Both the position numbers and the translations under genes were made by a program. Source: Kordiimonas gwangyangensis DSM 19435 = JCM 12864 (GTDB lineage: Bacteria > Pseudomonadota > Alphaproteobacteria > Sphingomonadales > Kordiimonadaceae). From it: DNA of 64,000 bases. The first letter of the stretch is position 1. Each line of letters opens with the position of its first letter. The notes beneath the pieces are model-generated. The model was not told the DNA's origin and did not search any database. It saw only the letters and a list, made by a program, of their open reading frames with translations. The stretch is from positions 41,530 through 105,529 of the forward strand of contig NZ_AQXF01000007.1 of assembly GCF_000375545.1 (NCBI RefSeq), written 5' to 3'. Below, piece by piece: positions 1-8,623 of the stretch.

Positions 1-1
1 A

Positions 2-364
2 AAGCGGTTCTCGCCCACCGCGCTCGATGCCATCAAGGCATACGCATGGCCCGGCAACGTGCGTGCGCTCAGACACGCGATTGAGCGGGCGGTTATCCTG
101 TCGGAAGGGGATATGTTCGAACCGCAGGATTTCCAGTTTGACGCACAGCCAAACCAGGCCGGTGACGTAGCAACCGTGAAGACGGAAGCGCCGGTTAACA
201 TCGCCGCGCCAGATGCGGACGCAGACCTCAACCTCGAACGCCTCGAACGCCGTGCGATTGAGGAAGCACTGAAGAAGCACCGCTACAACATCAGCCATGC
301 CGCCAAGGATCTGGGGCTCACGCGCGCGGCACTCTACAGAAGGATGGAAAAGCATGGGCTTTAA
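2..364 (+). CDS. NtrC-family sigma-54 response regulator, C-terminal part (partial)
   Basis: This is the 3' end of a gene that begins upstream of the window; the frame is open from base 2. It starts in the last part of the AAA+ sigma-54 activator domain, where AYAWPGNVRALRHAIERAVIL has the typical WPGNVREL pattern. An acidic linker follows, then a Fis-type helix-turn-helix near the C-terminus (EEALKKHRYNISHAAKDLGL, then TRAALYRRMEKHGL). Proteins of this type activate RNA polymerase carrying sigma-54 when phosphorylated by a partner kinase. The last codons overlap the start of the downstream histidine kinase, so the two probably form one two-component system. The receiver domain is not visible. 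The resemblance is to the NtrX/PrlR group, but the signal sensed cannot be read from this part. Confidence 0.9.
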   Translation, partial: KRFSPTALDAIKAYAWPGNVRALRHAIERAVILSEGDMFEPQDFQFDAQPNQAGDVATVKTEAPVNIAAPDADADLNLERLERRAIEEALKKHRYNISHAAKDLGLTRAALYRRMEKHGL

Positions 365-1706
365 AAAATTCAGCCTGATGCTGGCCGGCCGGTTGGGGTT
401 GATCATGATCTCCCTTCTGGCGCTCACCTATCTTGTTGCCATTCCCGGCTATCACGCAGCAACGCTTCTGGTGTTCTTTGTTGTCTCAGGCCAGACGTGG
501 GAGGTGTTCACCTTTGTCTCCAAAACCAACGCGGAGATAACACGCTTCCTTGATGCCGCCCGCTACGCTGACTTCAGCCAGCGCTTCAATCTGCACAAGC
601 TTGGTGCCGGTTTTGGCGAACTCGGTGAAACATTCACCGATATTCTCAACCGCTTTCAAGCCGCCCGGTCCCATCAGGAAGAGGAACTGCGGCACCTCAA
701 GGCGCTGATTGAGCATGTGCCAGTGCCATTGATGTCCATCCATGCTGACGGCACGCTCGTGCTCTGGAACAATGCAGCGCGCCGCCTGTTCGGCAGTGCG
801 CATGTCACCCGCGCCGCCGACCTTGACCAGTTTGGTGAAGAATTCGGCAAACAGGTGCGCGGGCTTGAAGCTGGTGACCGCCGCCTCGCCACCTTCACAA
901 GTGACGACATGAACCAGCAACTGGCCCTCGCCGCAACGCAGATCATCATTGGCGGCGCCAGTGAAAAGCTAATCAGCCTCCAGAACATCCAAAGCGAACT
1001 TGACGTCGCCCAACTACAAGCATGGCAGGACCTTGTGCGTGTATTGACGCACGAGATCATGAACTCGATCACCCCGGTAGCGAGCCTCGCAAAAACCGCC
1101 GTCGATTTGGTGGAAGACATATCTGACAAACTGCAGGGCAATGAAGAGCTGGTTGAGGAACTGGGCGATGTGAAAGACGCTGTACAAACTGTCGCGCGTC
1201 GGTCTGATAGCCTGATGCAATTTGTCTCAAGCTACCGTCGCCTGACCCGCCTGCCCCCGCCCGAGAAAACCCTCATCCGCCTCGATGACCTGTTCGCGAG
1301 CGTCGCCAAGGTTGCCACCATCGGCTGGGAGGAAAAGGGCATCGGCTTCTCATCGATTATCGAACCGGCGGAACTGGATGTCACTGCCGACCGTGACATG
1401 ATTGAGCAGGTGCTCATCAACATGCTGCGCAATGCCGAACAGGCGATGGAGGGGCGCAAAGGGGCGGCGCTTACGCTCGCCGCGCGCCTCAACCGTCGTG
1501 GTCACGCCATCGTGGAAGTGGCCGACAATGGCCCCGGCATCCCGGCAGATATCGCCAAGAAAATCTTTGTACCCTTCTTCACCACCAAACGCGACGGCAG
1601 CGGCGTCGGCCTCGCCCTCACCCGGCAGGTGATGATCGCACATGGTGGTAGCGTGAGCGTAGGTGAGCGCGAAGGCGGCGGCGCCAAGTTCACCTTGACG
1701 TTCTAG
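354..1706 (+). CDS. NtrY-like membrane sensor histidine kinase
   Basis: A 450-residue kinase. The ATG at 354 is preferred because it overlaps the upstream regulator by 11 bases (translational coupling) and places two membrane helices at the N-terminus (about residues 8-29 and 33-50). A HAMP-like or linker region follows, then a PAS-type segment (about 110-170, EHVPVPLMSIHADGTLVLW). The dimerisation domain has the phospho-accepting His at residue 233 (THEIMNSITP). The ATPase domain shows an N-box (NMLRNAEQA), DNGPGI and GVGLALTRQ. The THEIxNSLTP form of the H-box is typical of NtrY-like kinases. Its partner is the regulator just upstream. It ends 4 bases from a convergent Lrp-family gene, with no obvious terminator between them. 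Confidence 0.9.
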   Translation: MGFKKFSLMLAGRLGLIMISLLALTYLVAIPGYHAATLLVFFVVSGQTWEVFTFVSKTNAEITRFLDAARYADFSQRFNLHKLGAGFGELGETFTDILNRFQAARSHQEEELRHLKALIEHVPVPLMSIHADGTLVLWNNAARRLFGSAHVTRAADLDQFGEEFGKQVRGLEAGDRRLATFTSDDMNQQLALAATQIIIGGASEKLISLQNIQSELDVAQLQAWQDLVRVLTHEIMNSITPVASLAKTAVDLVEDISDKLQGNEELVEELGDVKDAVQTVARRSDSLMQFVSSYRRLTRLPPPEKTLIRLDDLFASVAKVATIGWEEKGIGFSSIIEPAELDVTADRDMIEQVLINMLRNAEQAMEGRKGAALTLAARLNRRGHAIVEVADNGPGIPADIAKKIFVPFFTTKRDGSGVGLALTRQVMIAHGGSVSVGEREGGGAKFTLTF

Positions 1707-1710
1707 CCGT

Positions 1711-2136
1711 TCAGCTTTCCTTTTTCGCGGACAAGACCAGCGAGGTGTTGGTCTTGTTCACCCCGTTGATGGCGAGGATGAAATCGAGCGTCTGGTCGAT
1801 CTCTTCCATTGTCGGCGCTTTCACGATCGCAATCAGGTCAAACTCACCGCTCACCACATAAAGTGTCTTGATCGGTGCGTGGGTTTTCATGAGTCCAATG
1901 GCCTGCTGCGCATATTTCTGGTCGATCGACAGAAGCACATGGGCGGAGATGAGTTTGCCCTCATAATCCTCATGCTGTTTGACCGTGAAACCGGCAATGA
2001 TCTTGCGGTCAACAAGCTTATTGATGCGGTCCTGCACGGTAGAACGCGACAGGCCCAGCTTGCGCGCAAGCGAAGACGTTGCCTCCCGGCTGTTGGCCGT
2101 CAAAAGCTTCAATAATTTCTCGTCTGTCGCGTCCAT
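1711..2136 (-). CDS. Lrp/AsnC-family transcriptional regulator
   Basis: A small regulator of about 141 residues. It has an N-terminal winged helix-turn-helix (DATDEKLLKLLTANSREATS, then SLARKLGLSRSTVQDRINKL) and a C-terminal ligand-sensing RAM domain (VVSGEFDLIAIVKAPTMEEI). The start at 2136 is chosen because the family begins MDxxDxxLL and GGGAAGG lies just upstream; an ATG one codon earlier is also possible. It is divergent from a lysine-degradation operon and separated from it by about 150 bases that hold a palindrome. It is therefore probably the local, lysine- or aminoadipate-responsive regulator of that operon. That role is inferred from position. Confidence 0.9.
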   Translation of the reverse strand: MDATDEKLLKLLTANSREATSSLARKLGLSRSTVQDRINKLVDRKIIAGFTVKQHEDYEGKLISAHVLLSIDQKYAQQAIGLMKTHAPIKTLYVVSGEFDLIAIVKAPTMEEIDQTLDFILAINGVNKTNTSLVLSAKKES

Positions 2137-2185
2137 CATGCCTTCCCACAATTGCCATCATTATGCCGGAAAATAATAACTTAAT

Positions 2186-2200
2186 CCGTTAAATTGACGG
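2186..2200. promoter_or_regulatory. Probable Lrp-type operator palindrome
   Basis: The 15-base sequence CCGTTAAATTGACGG is an inverted repeat of CCGT and ACGG around an AT-rich centre. It lies between the divergent Lrp-family gene and the saccharopine dehydrogenase operon. Lrp/AsnC proteins bind imperfect 15-base palindromes with AT-rich centres. AT-rich flanks (AATAATAAC on one side, GATTATACC on the other) extend the pattern. The assignment rests on symmetry and position. Confidence 0.45.
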
Positions 2201-2286
2201 AATGATTATACCAAATCGCTATTCAAGGCCATCATTTTCACGATTACACTTTGATGAGGGACGGAACACAAGTAACGAGTGGTGGA

Positions 2287-3372
2287 ATGAAAAAGCAGAC
2301 GCTTTGGCTTCGGGACGAAGCCCGCAAAACCGAACGGCGCACCCCCCTTCTCCCCGATGGGGCGCGGGCGCTGATGGATGCCGGTTTTAACGTGGTCGTG
2401 GAAAAATCCGCGAAACGCATCATCACCGATGCGCTATATGAAAATGCCGGCTGCACGATGGCTGAGCCGGGCGCGTGGGTGGATGCGCCCAAGGACGCGG
2501 TAATCCTTGGCCTCAAGGAACTGCCGGAGCAGCCTGAAACCCTCAAGCACAGCCATATCTATTTCGCACATGCCTACAAGTGCCAAAGCGGCTGGCAGCA
2601 TACGCTGAACCGTTTCCTCAAGGGTGGTGGCTCCCTCCTCGACATCGAATATATGACCGACGAGACCGGCCGCCGTGTTGCCGCTTTCGGTTACTGGGCT
2701 GGTTATATGGGTGCCGCACTTGCGCTCCTGCAGTGGTATGACCGCAAGGCGGGCCGCGCGTCCTACATCATGGACGGCCTCAAGCCATTTGAGAGCGCCA
2801 AGGCACTGGATGACCTCATTCAGTCCCGAGCCCAGGGTATAGAAAAACCAAAAGCGCTCGTGATCGGTGCATCGGGCCGTAGCGGCACAGGTGCCGCCGG
2901 CATTCTGGAGCGTCACGGCATTGAAGTTACGCGCTGGGGCCGCAAGGAAACCACGGAGCTAGACCGCGATGCAATCCTTGAGCACGACATTCTGGTCAAC
3001 TGCGCTTTTGTTGCGGACCATATTCCGCCGTTTGTGCGCGCAGAGGACCTGAAAGCAGGCGTGAACCTGAAGGTCATTTCCGACGTGTCATGTGACCCGT
3101 TCAGCGACTATAATCCGCTGCCGCTCTATAACGCGCCGACAAGCTGGACTGAGCCTGCGATCACCCTTGATACCGATGCTGGTAAAGTGGATTTGATTGC
3201 TATCGACAACCTGCCCTCTTTGCTGCCGACCGAGGCGAGTATAGAGTTCGCGGGCATGATGCTGCCACACCTGCTGGCGCTGAAAATTCGCGGTGACAGC
3301 ACGGTATGGAAAGCATGTGACGCCGCCTTCCAGCGCGCGTGCGCTAAAATGACCGAACGCAAGGCTTCCTGA
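2287..3372 (+). CDS. Saccharopine dehydrogenase (NAD+, L-lysine-forming type)
   Basis: A 361-residue protein of the LYS1/alanine-dehydrogenase-like fold. It begins LWLRDEARKTERRTPLLPDG, the substrate-lobe signature, and has a nucleotide-binding glycine motif, VIGASGRSGTGAAG, near residue 195. The enzyme interconverts lysine plus 2-oxoglutarate and saccharopine. With the next gene (the saccharopine-to-glutamate half) and the aldehyde dehydrogenase downstream it makes up the saccharopine route of lysine degradation. The ATG at 2287 fits the family N-terminus, though its ribosome site (GGTGGA directly before it) is poor; an ATG at 2251 or 2254 is the alternative. The stop is 3 bases before the next start. 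Confidence 0.88.
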   Translation: MKKQTLWLRDEARKTERRTPLLPDGARALMDAGFNVVVEKSAKRIITDALYENAGCTMAEPGAWVDAPKDAVILGLKELPEQPETLKHSHIYFAHAYKCQSGWQHTLNRFLKGGGSLLDIEYMTDETGRRVAAFGYWAGYMGAALALLQWYDRKAGRASYIMDGLKPFESAKALDDLIQSRAQGIEKPKALVIGASGRSGTGAAGILERHGIEVTRWGRKETTELDRDAILEHDILVNCAFVADHIPPFVRAEDLKAGVNLKVISDVSCDPFSDYNPLPLYNAPTSWTEPAITLDTDAGKVDLIAIDNLPSLLPTEASIEFAGMMLPHLLALKIRGDSTVWKACDAAFQRACAKMTERKAS

Positions 3373-3375
3373 CTT

Positions 3376-4542
3376 ATGACTGATACACAACACATTCACT
3401 GGATCGGCGCAGGCCTCGCATCCGGCCCCGGTCTCGTGGCACTAGCGAGCGAGCTTGGCAATGTCACCGTCTGGGACATGTCCGACGAACGCGCAAAAAT
3501 GCTGCAAGGGCATGTCGCGGGCGGCAATACGCTTGAGATCGGCGAGCTGAACCTTGATGACACTGATTCCGTCGCGCATTTCAAGAGCGTGCTAAACCCG
3601 GGCGATATTGTCATCTCCATGCTGCCGGCAGCCCTTCATGTAACGGTCGCAGAAATTGCGCTTGAAGCCGGCACCCATATGGTGACTTCAAGCTATGTGG
3701 ATGACGCCATGGCCGCGCTTGACGCCCGCGCCAAGGAAAAGGGTCTCGCGTTCGTGAATGAAGTGGGCCTCGACCCCGGCATCGACCACCTGTTTGCCCA
3801 TGTGATCGTGAATGCCGCGCGTGAGGCAGGCATGCTCGACCGTGGCTACCGCATCGACTTTGTCTCCCACTGTGGTGGTATCCCGGCTGAGAAGACCGAC
3901 TTCACCTATAAATTCTCATGGACACCCTTTGGTGTCCTCAAGGCCCTCGCTAACCCCGCCCGCCGGATCGAAGGCGGCGAGGAAAAGGTGACGGAAAAGG
4001 TCTGGCATGCGGTGTCCGAGCTTGAAATCGCCGGCGAAACCTTTGAGGTTTACCCGAACCGCAACAGCCTGCCCTATATTGAGGAATACGGCCTTAAGGG
4101 CGAAAAACACCTCAACACCTTTGTGCGCGGCACGTTGCGCCAAGGCGGCTGGAAAGAAGCCTGGGCGCATATCTTCGCGGAAGTTGAAAAAGGCGACACT
4201 GTGCGTCTCAAGGCGCTGTCGCAGGAACTGTGGAACGAATACCGCTACGCTGACGGCGAAAAAGACCGCGTGGTGCTCTATGTCGCGCTGACCGCCAGCA
4301 ACAACGACGGTATGGAAGTCTGGTCCGCCTCGCTTGCCCTTGACGAAGTGGGCAGCGGCTGGCAGACCGCCATGGCACGCACTGTGTCGCTGACTGTGGC
4401 TGAGGCCATAAAAGCGGCAAAACGCGGCGTGTTTGAACCGGGTGTGCACGCAGCACTGACGGACGCGGAAGAGGCCAAGAAATGGCTGCGCGGCCTGAAG
4501 GACGCCGATGTCACCATCCGTGCGCATAATGTCAATCTCTGA
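3376..4542 (+). CDS. Saccharopine dehydrogenase, glutamate-forming (LYS9-like)
   Basis: A 388-residue protein with an N-terminal Rossmann segment (IHWIGAGLASGPGLVALA) and the family core SYVDDAMAALDARAKEKGL, followed by NEVGLDPGIDHLFA. It is expected to oxidise saccharopine to glutamate and 2-aminoadipate 6-semialdehyde in the cytoplasm. It lies 3 bases after the lysine-forming enzyme, so the two halves that are fused in animal LKR/SDH are separate adjacent genes here. The next gene's ribosome site overlaps this gene's stop codon, indicating one transcript. A role in lysine biosynthesis is unlikely because dapF and asd in this window point to the diaminopimelate route. Confidence 0.9.
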   Translation: MTDTQHIHWIGAGLASGPGLVALASELGNVTVWDMSDERAKMLQGHVAGGNTLEIGELNLDDTDSVAHFKSVLNPGDIVISMLPAALHVTVAEIALEAGTHMVTSSYVDDAMAALDARAKEKGLAFVNEVGLDPGIDHLFAHVIVNAAREAGMLDRGYRIDFVSHCGGIPAEKTDFTYKFSWTPFGVLKALANPARRIEGGEEKVTEKVWHAVSELEIAGETFEVYPNRNSLPYIEEYGLKGEKHLNTFVRGTLRQGGWKEAWAHIFAEVEKGDTVRLKALSQELWNEYRYADGEKDRVVLYVALTASNNDGMEVWSASLALDEVGSGWQTAMARTVSLTVAEAIKAAKRGVFEPGVHAALTDAEEAKKWLRGLKDADVTIRAHNVNL

Positions 4543-4552
4543 GGTATATCAA

Positions 4553-6217
4553 GTGCCCAATACTCAAATCACCGGCGGACAGGCGCTCATTGAAGCGCTC
4601 ATCGCAAACGGCGCGGACTATGCCTTCGGCGTACCGGGGGAAAGTTACCTCGCGGCGCTTGATGCCTTCCATGACGCTGAAGACAGCCTCAAATTCATCA
4701 CCTGCCGTCACGAGGCAGGTGCCGCCAATATGGCGGAGGCATACGGCAAGATGACCGGCAAACCCGGCATCTGCTTTGTGACCCGCGGGCCCGGTGCCAC
4801 GCATGGCACCATTGGCCTGCACACCGCCTTCCAGGACAGCACGCCGATGATCATGTTCATCGGTCAGGTTGCCGCCGATCAGGTGGAGCGCGAGGCGTTT
4901 CAGGAAATCGACTATCGCCGTTTCCTCTCGGAAGTCACCAAATGGACGGCTGAGATCAACGACGCGTCGCGCATCAGCGAATATGTTGGTCGCGCGTTCC
5001 GTGTGGCAACAAGTGGCCGCCCCGGCCCGGTAGCACTCGCGCTGCCTGAGGACATGCTGCGCGAGATGTGTGCGAAACAGGCGCAAATTCCGTACACGCC
5101 AAACCGTGCGCACCCGGGTGCGACCGACATGGCTGAGCTGAAGCGCCTGCTTGAGGGGGCCGAACGCCCGCTCGTGATGCTTGGCGGCAGCGGCTGGACC
5201 AAGGAAGCGGTTGATCAGGTCGAGGCGTTCGCTGAGAACAACAACCTGCCCGTCACGGTTTCCTTCCGCTGTCAGGACCGCTTCAATAACAACCACCCGA
5301 ATTACATCGGTGACATGGGCATTGGTGCCAACCCGGCACTGATCAAGCGCATGAAGGATGCTGATGTGCTGCTCGTGCTCGGCCCGCGCCTTGGTGAGAT
5401 GACCACAGGTGGCTACGAGCGCTTGTCCGTTCCGGTTCCGGAAAAAACCCTTATTCACATGCATCAGGGCGCGGAAGAGCTGGGCCGGGTGTACCACCCC
5501 ACCCTCGCCATCAACGCGACACCTGTGACCATTGCACCGCTTCTGGCCGACATGAAACTGGCCGGCAACGAGAAGTGGGCGGCATCGACAGCAGAGGCGC
5601 GCAAGGCATATGAAGCCTGGACTACACCGACCGACAACCCCGGTGATGTGAAGATCGCGAGCCTCTATGCGCACATGCGTGAGACACTGCCTGCTGACAG
5701 TATCTTCTGTAACGGCGCGGGCAACTATGCCGCATGGCTGCATAGGTTCTACCGCTACCGCGACTTCCCGACCCAGCTTGCGCCCACATCCGGCGCCATG
5801 GGTTACGGCGTACCGGCTGCCATTGCCGCCAAGATCGTGAACCCATCGAAGACTGTTGTTGCCTGTGCGGGCGACGGCTGCTTCATGATGAGCGCGATGG
5901 AACTGGCGACCGCCGCGCGCTACGGTGCAAATGTCATCTTCCTCGTGTTCAATAACGGCATGTACGGCACGATCCGCATGCACCAGGAACGCGACTATCC
6001 GACGCGGGTTTCAGCGACCGAGCTTACGAACCCAGACTTCGTGAAGCTTGCCGAAAGCTTTGGCGCATTTGCGACCCGCGTTGAAAAGACCGAGGACTTC
6101 GCATCTGCACTTGATGCGGCACACAAGTGCGGCAAGCCCGCACTGATTGAGATCATGGTGGACCAGGAGGCCATTGGCCCCACTGCCACCCTATCCGGCC
6201 TCCGGGCCCGGAAATAA
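4553..6217 (+). CDS. Thiamine-diphosphate-dependent enzyme, acetolactate-synthase-like
   Basis: A 554-residue protein with the three-domain layout of the acetolactate synthase/oxalyl-CoA decarboxylase family. The N-terminal domain has the cofactor-activating Glu in FITCRHEAGAANMAEAYG. The C-terminal domain has the ThDP/Mg motif beginning GDGCFMMSAMELATAARYG and ending at the NN of VFNNGMYGTIR. The GTG at 4553 is chosen because GAGG at 4541-4544, overlapping the previous stop, is 8 bases upstream; ATG codons at 4508 and 4529 lie inside the previous gene. There is no regulatory-subunit gene (ilvH) beside it and its neighbours are all lysine-catabolic. True acetolactate synthesis is therefore doubtful; it may act on a 2-oxo acid from lysine breakdown. 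The substrate is unknown. Confidence 0.85.
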   Translation: MPNTQITGGQALIEALIANGADYAFGVPGESYLAALDAFHDAEDSLKFITCRHEAGAANMAEAYGKMTGKPGICFVTRGPGATHGTIGLHTAFQDSTPMIMFIGQVAADQVEREAFQEIDYRRFLSEVTKWTAEINDASRISEYVGRAFRVATSGRPGPVALALPEDMLREMCAKQAQIPYTPNRAHPGATDMAELKRLLEGAERPLVMLGGSGWTKEAVDQVEAFAENNNLPVTVSFRCQDRFNNNHPNYIGDMGIGANPALIKRMKDADVLLVLGPRLGEMTTGGYERLSVPVPEKTLIHMHQGAEELGRVYHPTLAINATPVTIAPLLADMKLAGNEKWAASTAEARKAYEAWTTPTDNPGDVKIASLYAHMRETLPADSIFCNGAGNYAAWLHRFYRYRDFPTQLAPTSGAMGYGVPAAIAAKIVNPSKTVVACAGDGCFMMSAMELATAARYGANVIFLVFNNGMYGTIRMHQERDYPTRVSATELTNPDFVKLAESFGAFATRVEKTEDFASALDAAHKCGKPALIEIMVDQEAIGPTATLSGLRARK

Positions 6218-6268
6218 GAACCCGAAGAAATAAGAACAGAGACAATTCGAACATCAAGGAGAGTACCG

Positions 6269-7780
6269 ATGCAGGCACGTGTTGCTGACATCCTTAAAGA
6301 ACTGGACATCAAGCCGAGCGCATTCGAGAACGGCGATCTGGACGTTTATTCCCCGATCGACGGTGGCCTGATGGGCAAAGTGAAAATGGACACGGCAGAA
6401 ACCGTGGACACCAAGATTGCTGCTTCCGTTGAAGCCTTCAAGAAATGGCGCACGGTTCCGGCGCCGCGCCGGGGTGAGCTTGTTCGCCTGCTCGGTGAAG
6501 AGCTGCGCAAATACAAGGACCCGCTTGGTGCCCTCGTGACCGCTGAATGCGGTAAAATCTACGAAGAAGGCAAAGGCGAAGTTCAGGAAATGATCGACAT
6601 CTGCGATTTCGCGGTTGGTCTTTCCCGCCAGATGTATGGCCTGACCATTGCGTCCGAGCGCCCCGGCCACCACATGCGTGAATACTGGCAGCCGCTTGGC
6701 CCCGTGGGCATCATCTCCGCCTTCAACTTCCCGGTTGCTGTGTGGGCATGGAACGCTGCCCTCGCGCTGGCGTGCGGTGACCCGGTGATCTGGAAGCCGT
6801 CGGAGAAAACACCGATGACCGCGCTTGCGTGCCAGAAGATCCTTGAGCGTGCCATGGCCAAGTTCGGTGACGATGCACCAGAGGGCCTGTCCTCTGTCAT
6901 CATCGGCATGCGCGACATCGGCGAGCGTATGGTTGACGATGTACGCGTACCGCTTATCTCCGCCACTGGCTCCACCCGCATGGGCCGTCAGGTTGGCCCG
7001 CGTGTAGCTGAGCGCTTCGGCAAATGCATCCTCGAGCTCGGCGGCAACAACGCCATCATCGTGGCGCCAAGCGCTGACCTTGAAATGGCAATCCCGGGCA
7101 TCGTGTTCGGCGCAGTTGGCACCGCAGGCCAGCGCTGCACCAGCACCCGCCGCCTGATCGTGCACGAGAGCGTTTATGACACCCTCGTACCGCAGCTCAA
7201 GAAAGCCTACTCGAGCATCCGTATCGGCGACCCGCTCAAGGCTGGCACGCTCGTTGGTCCGCTGATCGACAAGGACTCGTTCGAAAATATGGAGAAGGCA
7301 CTGGCTGCCGCAAAAAGCGAAGGCGCAACCATCACCGGTGGCGGCCGTGCGAAGGCTGATGATTATCCGAACGCCTACTATGTGAACCCCGCGATCGTTG
7401 AGCTTGATAGCCAAACGGAAAGCATGTGCGAAGAGACATTCGCGCCGATCCTTTACATCGTGAAATACAAAGACCTCGACGACGCAATTGCGATGCAGAA
7501 TGCTGTACCGCAAGGCCTGTCCTCCGCGATCTTCACGACCGATGTGCGCGAAGCTGAAAGCTTTATCGCGACCACCGGTTCCGATTGCGGCATTGCCAAC
7601 GTGAACATCGGCACCTCCGGTGCTGAAATTGGTGGCGCCTTTGGTGGTGAGAAAGAAACCGGCGGCGGGCGCGAGAGCGGCTCCGACGCGTGGCGTGCCT
7701 ACATGCGCCGCCAAACGAGCACGGTGAACTACAGCCGCGAGCTTCCGCTTGCACAAGGCATCAAGTTCGACCTCGGCTAA
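6269..7780 (+). CDS. Aldehyde dehydrogenase, ALDH7-type (probable 2-aminoadipate semialdehyde dehydrogenase)
   Basis: A 503-residue NAD(P)-dependent aldehyde dehydrogenase. It has the catalytic Glu in LELGGNNAIIV and the catalytic Cys in GTAGQRCTSTRR, both typical of the antiquitin (ALDH7/AmaB/Pcd) branch. The substrate-binding lobe includes NVNIGTSGAEIGGAFGGEKE. It should oxidise 2-aminoadipate 6-semialdehyde, the product of the two upstream saccharopine dehydrogenases, to 2-aminoadipate. It lies about 50 bases after the ThDP enzyme with the ribosome site AAGGAGAG, and a strong terminator follows, so it closes the operon. ALDH7 proteins also accept other semialdehydes; the lysine role rests on sequence class plus neighbours. 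Confidence 0.92.
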   Translation: MQARVADILKELDIKPSAFENGDLDVYSPIDGGLMGKVKMDTAETVDTKIAASVEAFKKWRTVPAPRRGELVRLLGEELRKYKDPLGALVTAECGKIYEEGKGEVQEMIDICDFAVGLSRQMYGLTIASERPGHHMREYWQPLGPVGIISAFNFPVAVWAWNAALALACGDPVIWKPSEKTPMTALACQKILERAMAKFGDDAPEGLSSVIIGMRDIGERMVDDVRVPLISATGSTRMGRQVGPRVAERFGKCILELGGNNAIIVAPSADLEMAIPGIVFGAVGTAGQRCTSTRRLIVHESVYDTLVPQLKKAYSSIRIGDPLKAGTLVGPLIDKDSFENMEKALAAAKSEGATITGGGRAKADDYPNAYYVNPAIVELDSQTESMCEETFAPILYIVKYKDLDDAIAMQNAVPQGLSSAIFTTDVREAESFIATTGSDCGIANVNIGTSGAEIGGAFGGEKETGGGRESGSDAWRAYMRRQTSTVNYSRELPLAQGIKFDLG

Positions 7781-7856
7781 GGCCGCAGGTCCACAGAGGT
7801 CAGGGAGGGGGTTCAGGGCTACCCTGACACAATAACGATAGCCTTAAGAAAAACTT

Positions 7857-7883
7857 GGGCGGTCCTTTGTGACCGCCCTTTTT
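7857..7883 (+). terminator. Terminator of the lysine operon
   Basis: GGGCGGTC and GACCGCCC form a perfect 8-base stem around a 6-base loop, followed by a run of T. It lies about 75 bases after the aldehyde dehydrogenase stop. Confidence 0.9.
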
Positions 7884-8031
7884 CTTTGTTCTGGTAGCCT
7901 GTCAAACTTCTAAAATTTTCCCCAAAACTGGACAGTTCCGCAAGAAAGGCGCAAATTTTCCCTGCTATTCTTGGCCCTCAGGCAAAATTCAATCAGGCAT
8001 GTATCAACCAACCACTTTCGTGAGGTTTGGA

Positions 8032-8319
8032 ATGCCCAGTCGTTATGATGTGACCGCTGTATGTAAAGCCGAAGGTCGAAATTCCTTCGAGACCGTTACC
8101 CACTTGTGTGGCGAAAGCTATGACGGGTCCGAGTGGCAGATCACCATGGAAGATGCAGTTGAGGGTGTACGCTGCGGCAGGTTCGCATTTGTGGTACAGT
8201 CTGAGGACGGCAAGCAGCACGAGCTCCGCATCGCGATGAGCCCTTATGCGCGCTACTACCTCAAGGCCGACAAGGACAGGGGTGAACCGCGTACCTTATT
8301 GAGCTTGCCCACACACTGA
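8032..8319 (+). CDS. Small DUF3892-like protein
   Basis: A 95-residue protein of unknown function. Its pattern resembles DUF3892: an N-terminal strand (RYDVTAVCKAEGR), a middle stretch with WQITMEDAVEGVRCGRFAFV, and a C-terminal YYLKADKD followed by LLSLPTH, where the family usually has D-x-NNLLxLP. The ATG at 8032 is used because GAGG lies about 7 bases upstream; an ATG at 7999 would add 11 unrelated residues. It has no signal peptide or membrane segment. It stands alone between two terminators. The DUF3892 match is from memory of the family pattern, so it is only moderately sure; that the gene is real is more likely. Confidence 0.65.
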   Translation: MPSRYDVTAVCKAEGRNSFETVTHLCGESYDGSEWQITMEDAVEGVRCGRFAFVVQSEDGKQHELRIAMSPYARYYLKADKDRGEPRTLLSLPTH

Positions 8320-8341
8320 GCGCCGACCGAGGCTAAAAAGA

Positions 8342-8388
8342 AAACCCCCTGAAGCGTTGCTTCAAGGGGTTTTGATTTTTTTGTGGAT
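8342..8388. terminator. Bidirectional terminator between the DUF3892-like gene and rpsU
   Basis: CCCCCTGAAGC and GCTTCAAGGGG pair with one mismatch around a GTT loop. A run of T follows on the + strand and a run of A precedes it, which reads as T on the - strand. It can therefore end both convergent transcripts. Confidence 0.85.
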
Positions 8389-8404
8389 CTGTAAAAAGGT
8401 AGAA

Positions 8405-8623
8405 TTAACGACCTTTTACTACCAGACCATCACGCTCCAGGCGCTTGCGCTCCAGTTTGCGAGCGCGGCGAACGGCAGCAGCCTGTTCACGAGCCTTCTT
8501 TTCAGATGGCTTTTCGTAGAACCGACGCATTTTCATTTCGCGGTACACGCCTTCACGCTGAAGTTTCTTTTTCAGCGCACGAAGGGCCTGGTCCACGTTA
8601 TTATCCCGAACGGTAACCTCCAT
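8405..8623 (-). CDS. rpsU: 30S ribosomal protein S21
   Basis: A 72-residue basic protein that begins [20 protein letters not shown] and contains the S21 signature [19 protein letters not shown]. The C-terminal part is rich in Arg, Lys and Ala. S21 binds the 30S subunit near the anti-Shine-Dalgarno region of 16S rRNA and assists initiation. The length and N-terminus match alphaproteobacterial S21. It is a single-gene unit with its own terminator downstream. Confidence 0.97.
   Translation of the reverse strand: MEVTVRDNNVDQALRALKKKLQREGVYREMKMRRFYEKPSEKKAREQAAAVRRARKLERKRLERDGLVVKGR

Noticed and set aside
4553-6217. Annotation as acetolactate synthase large subunit (ilvB)
   Set aside because: The family match is real, but the lack of ilvH and ilvC nearby and tight coupling to lysine-degradation genes argue against naming it ilvB.
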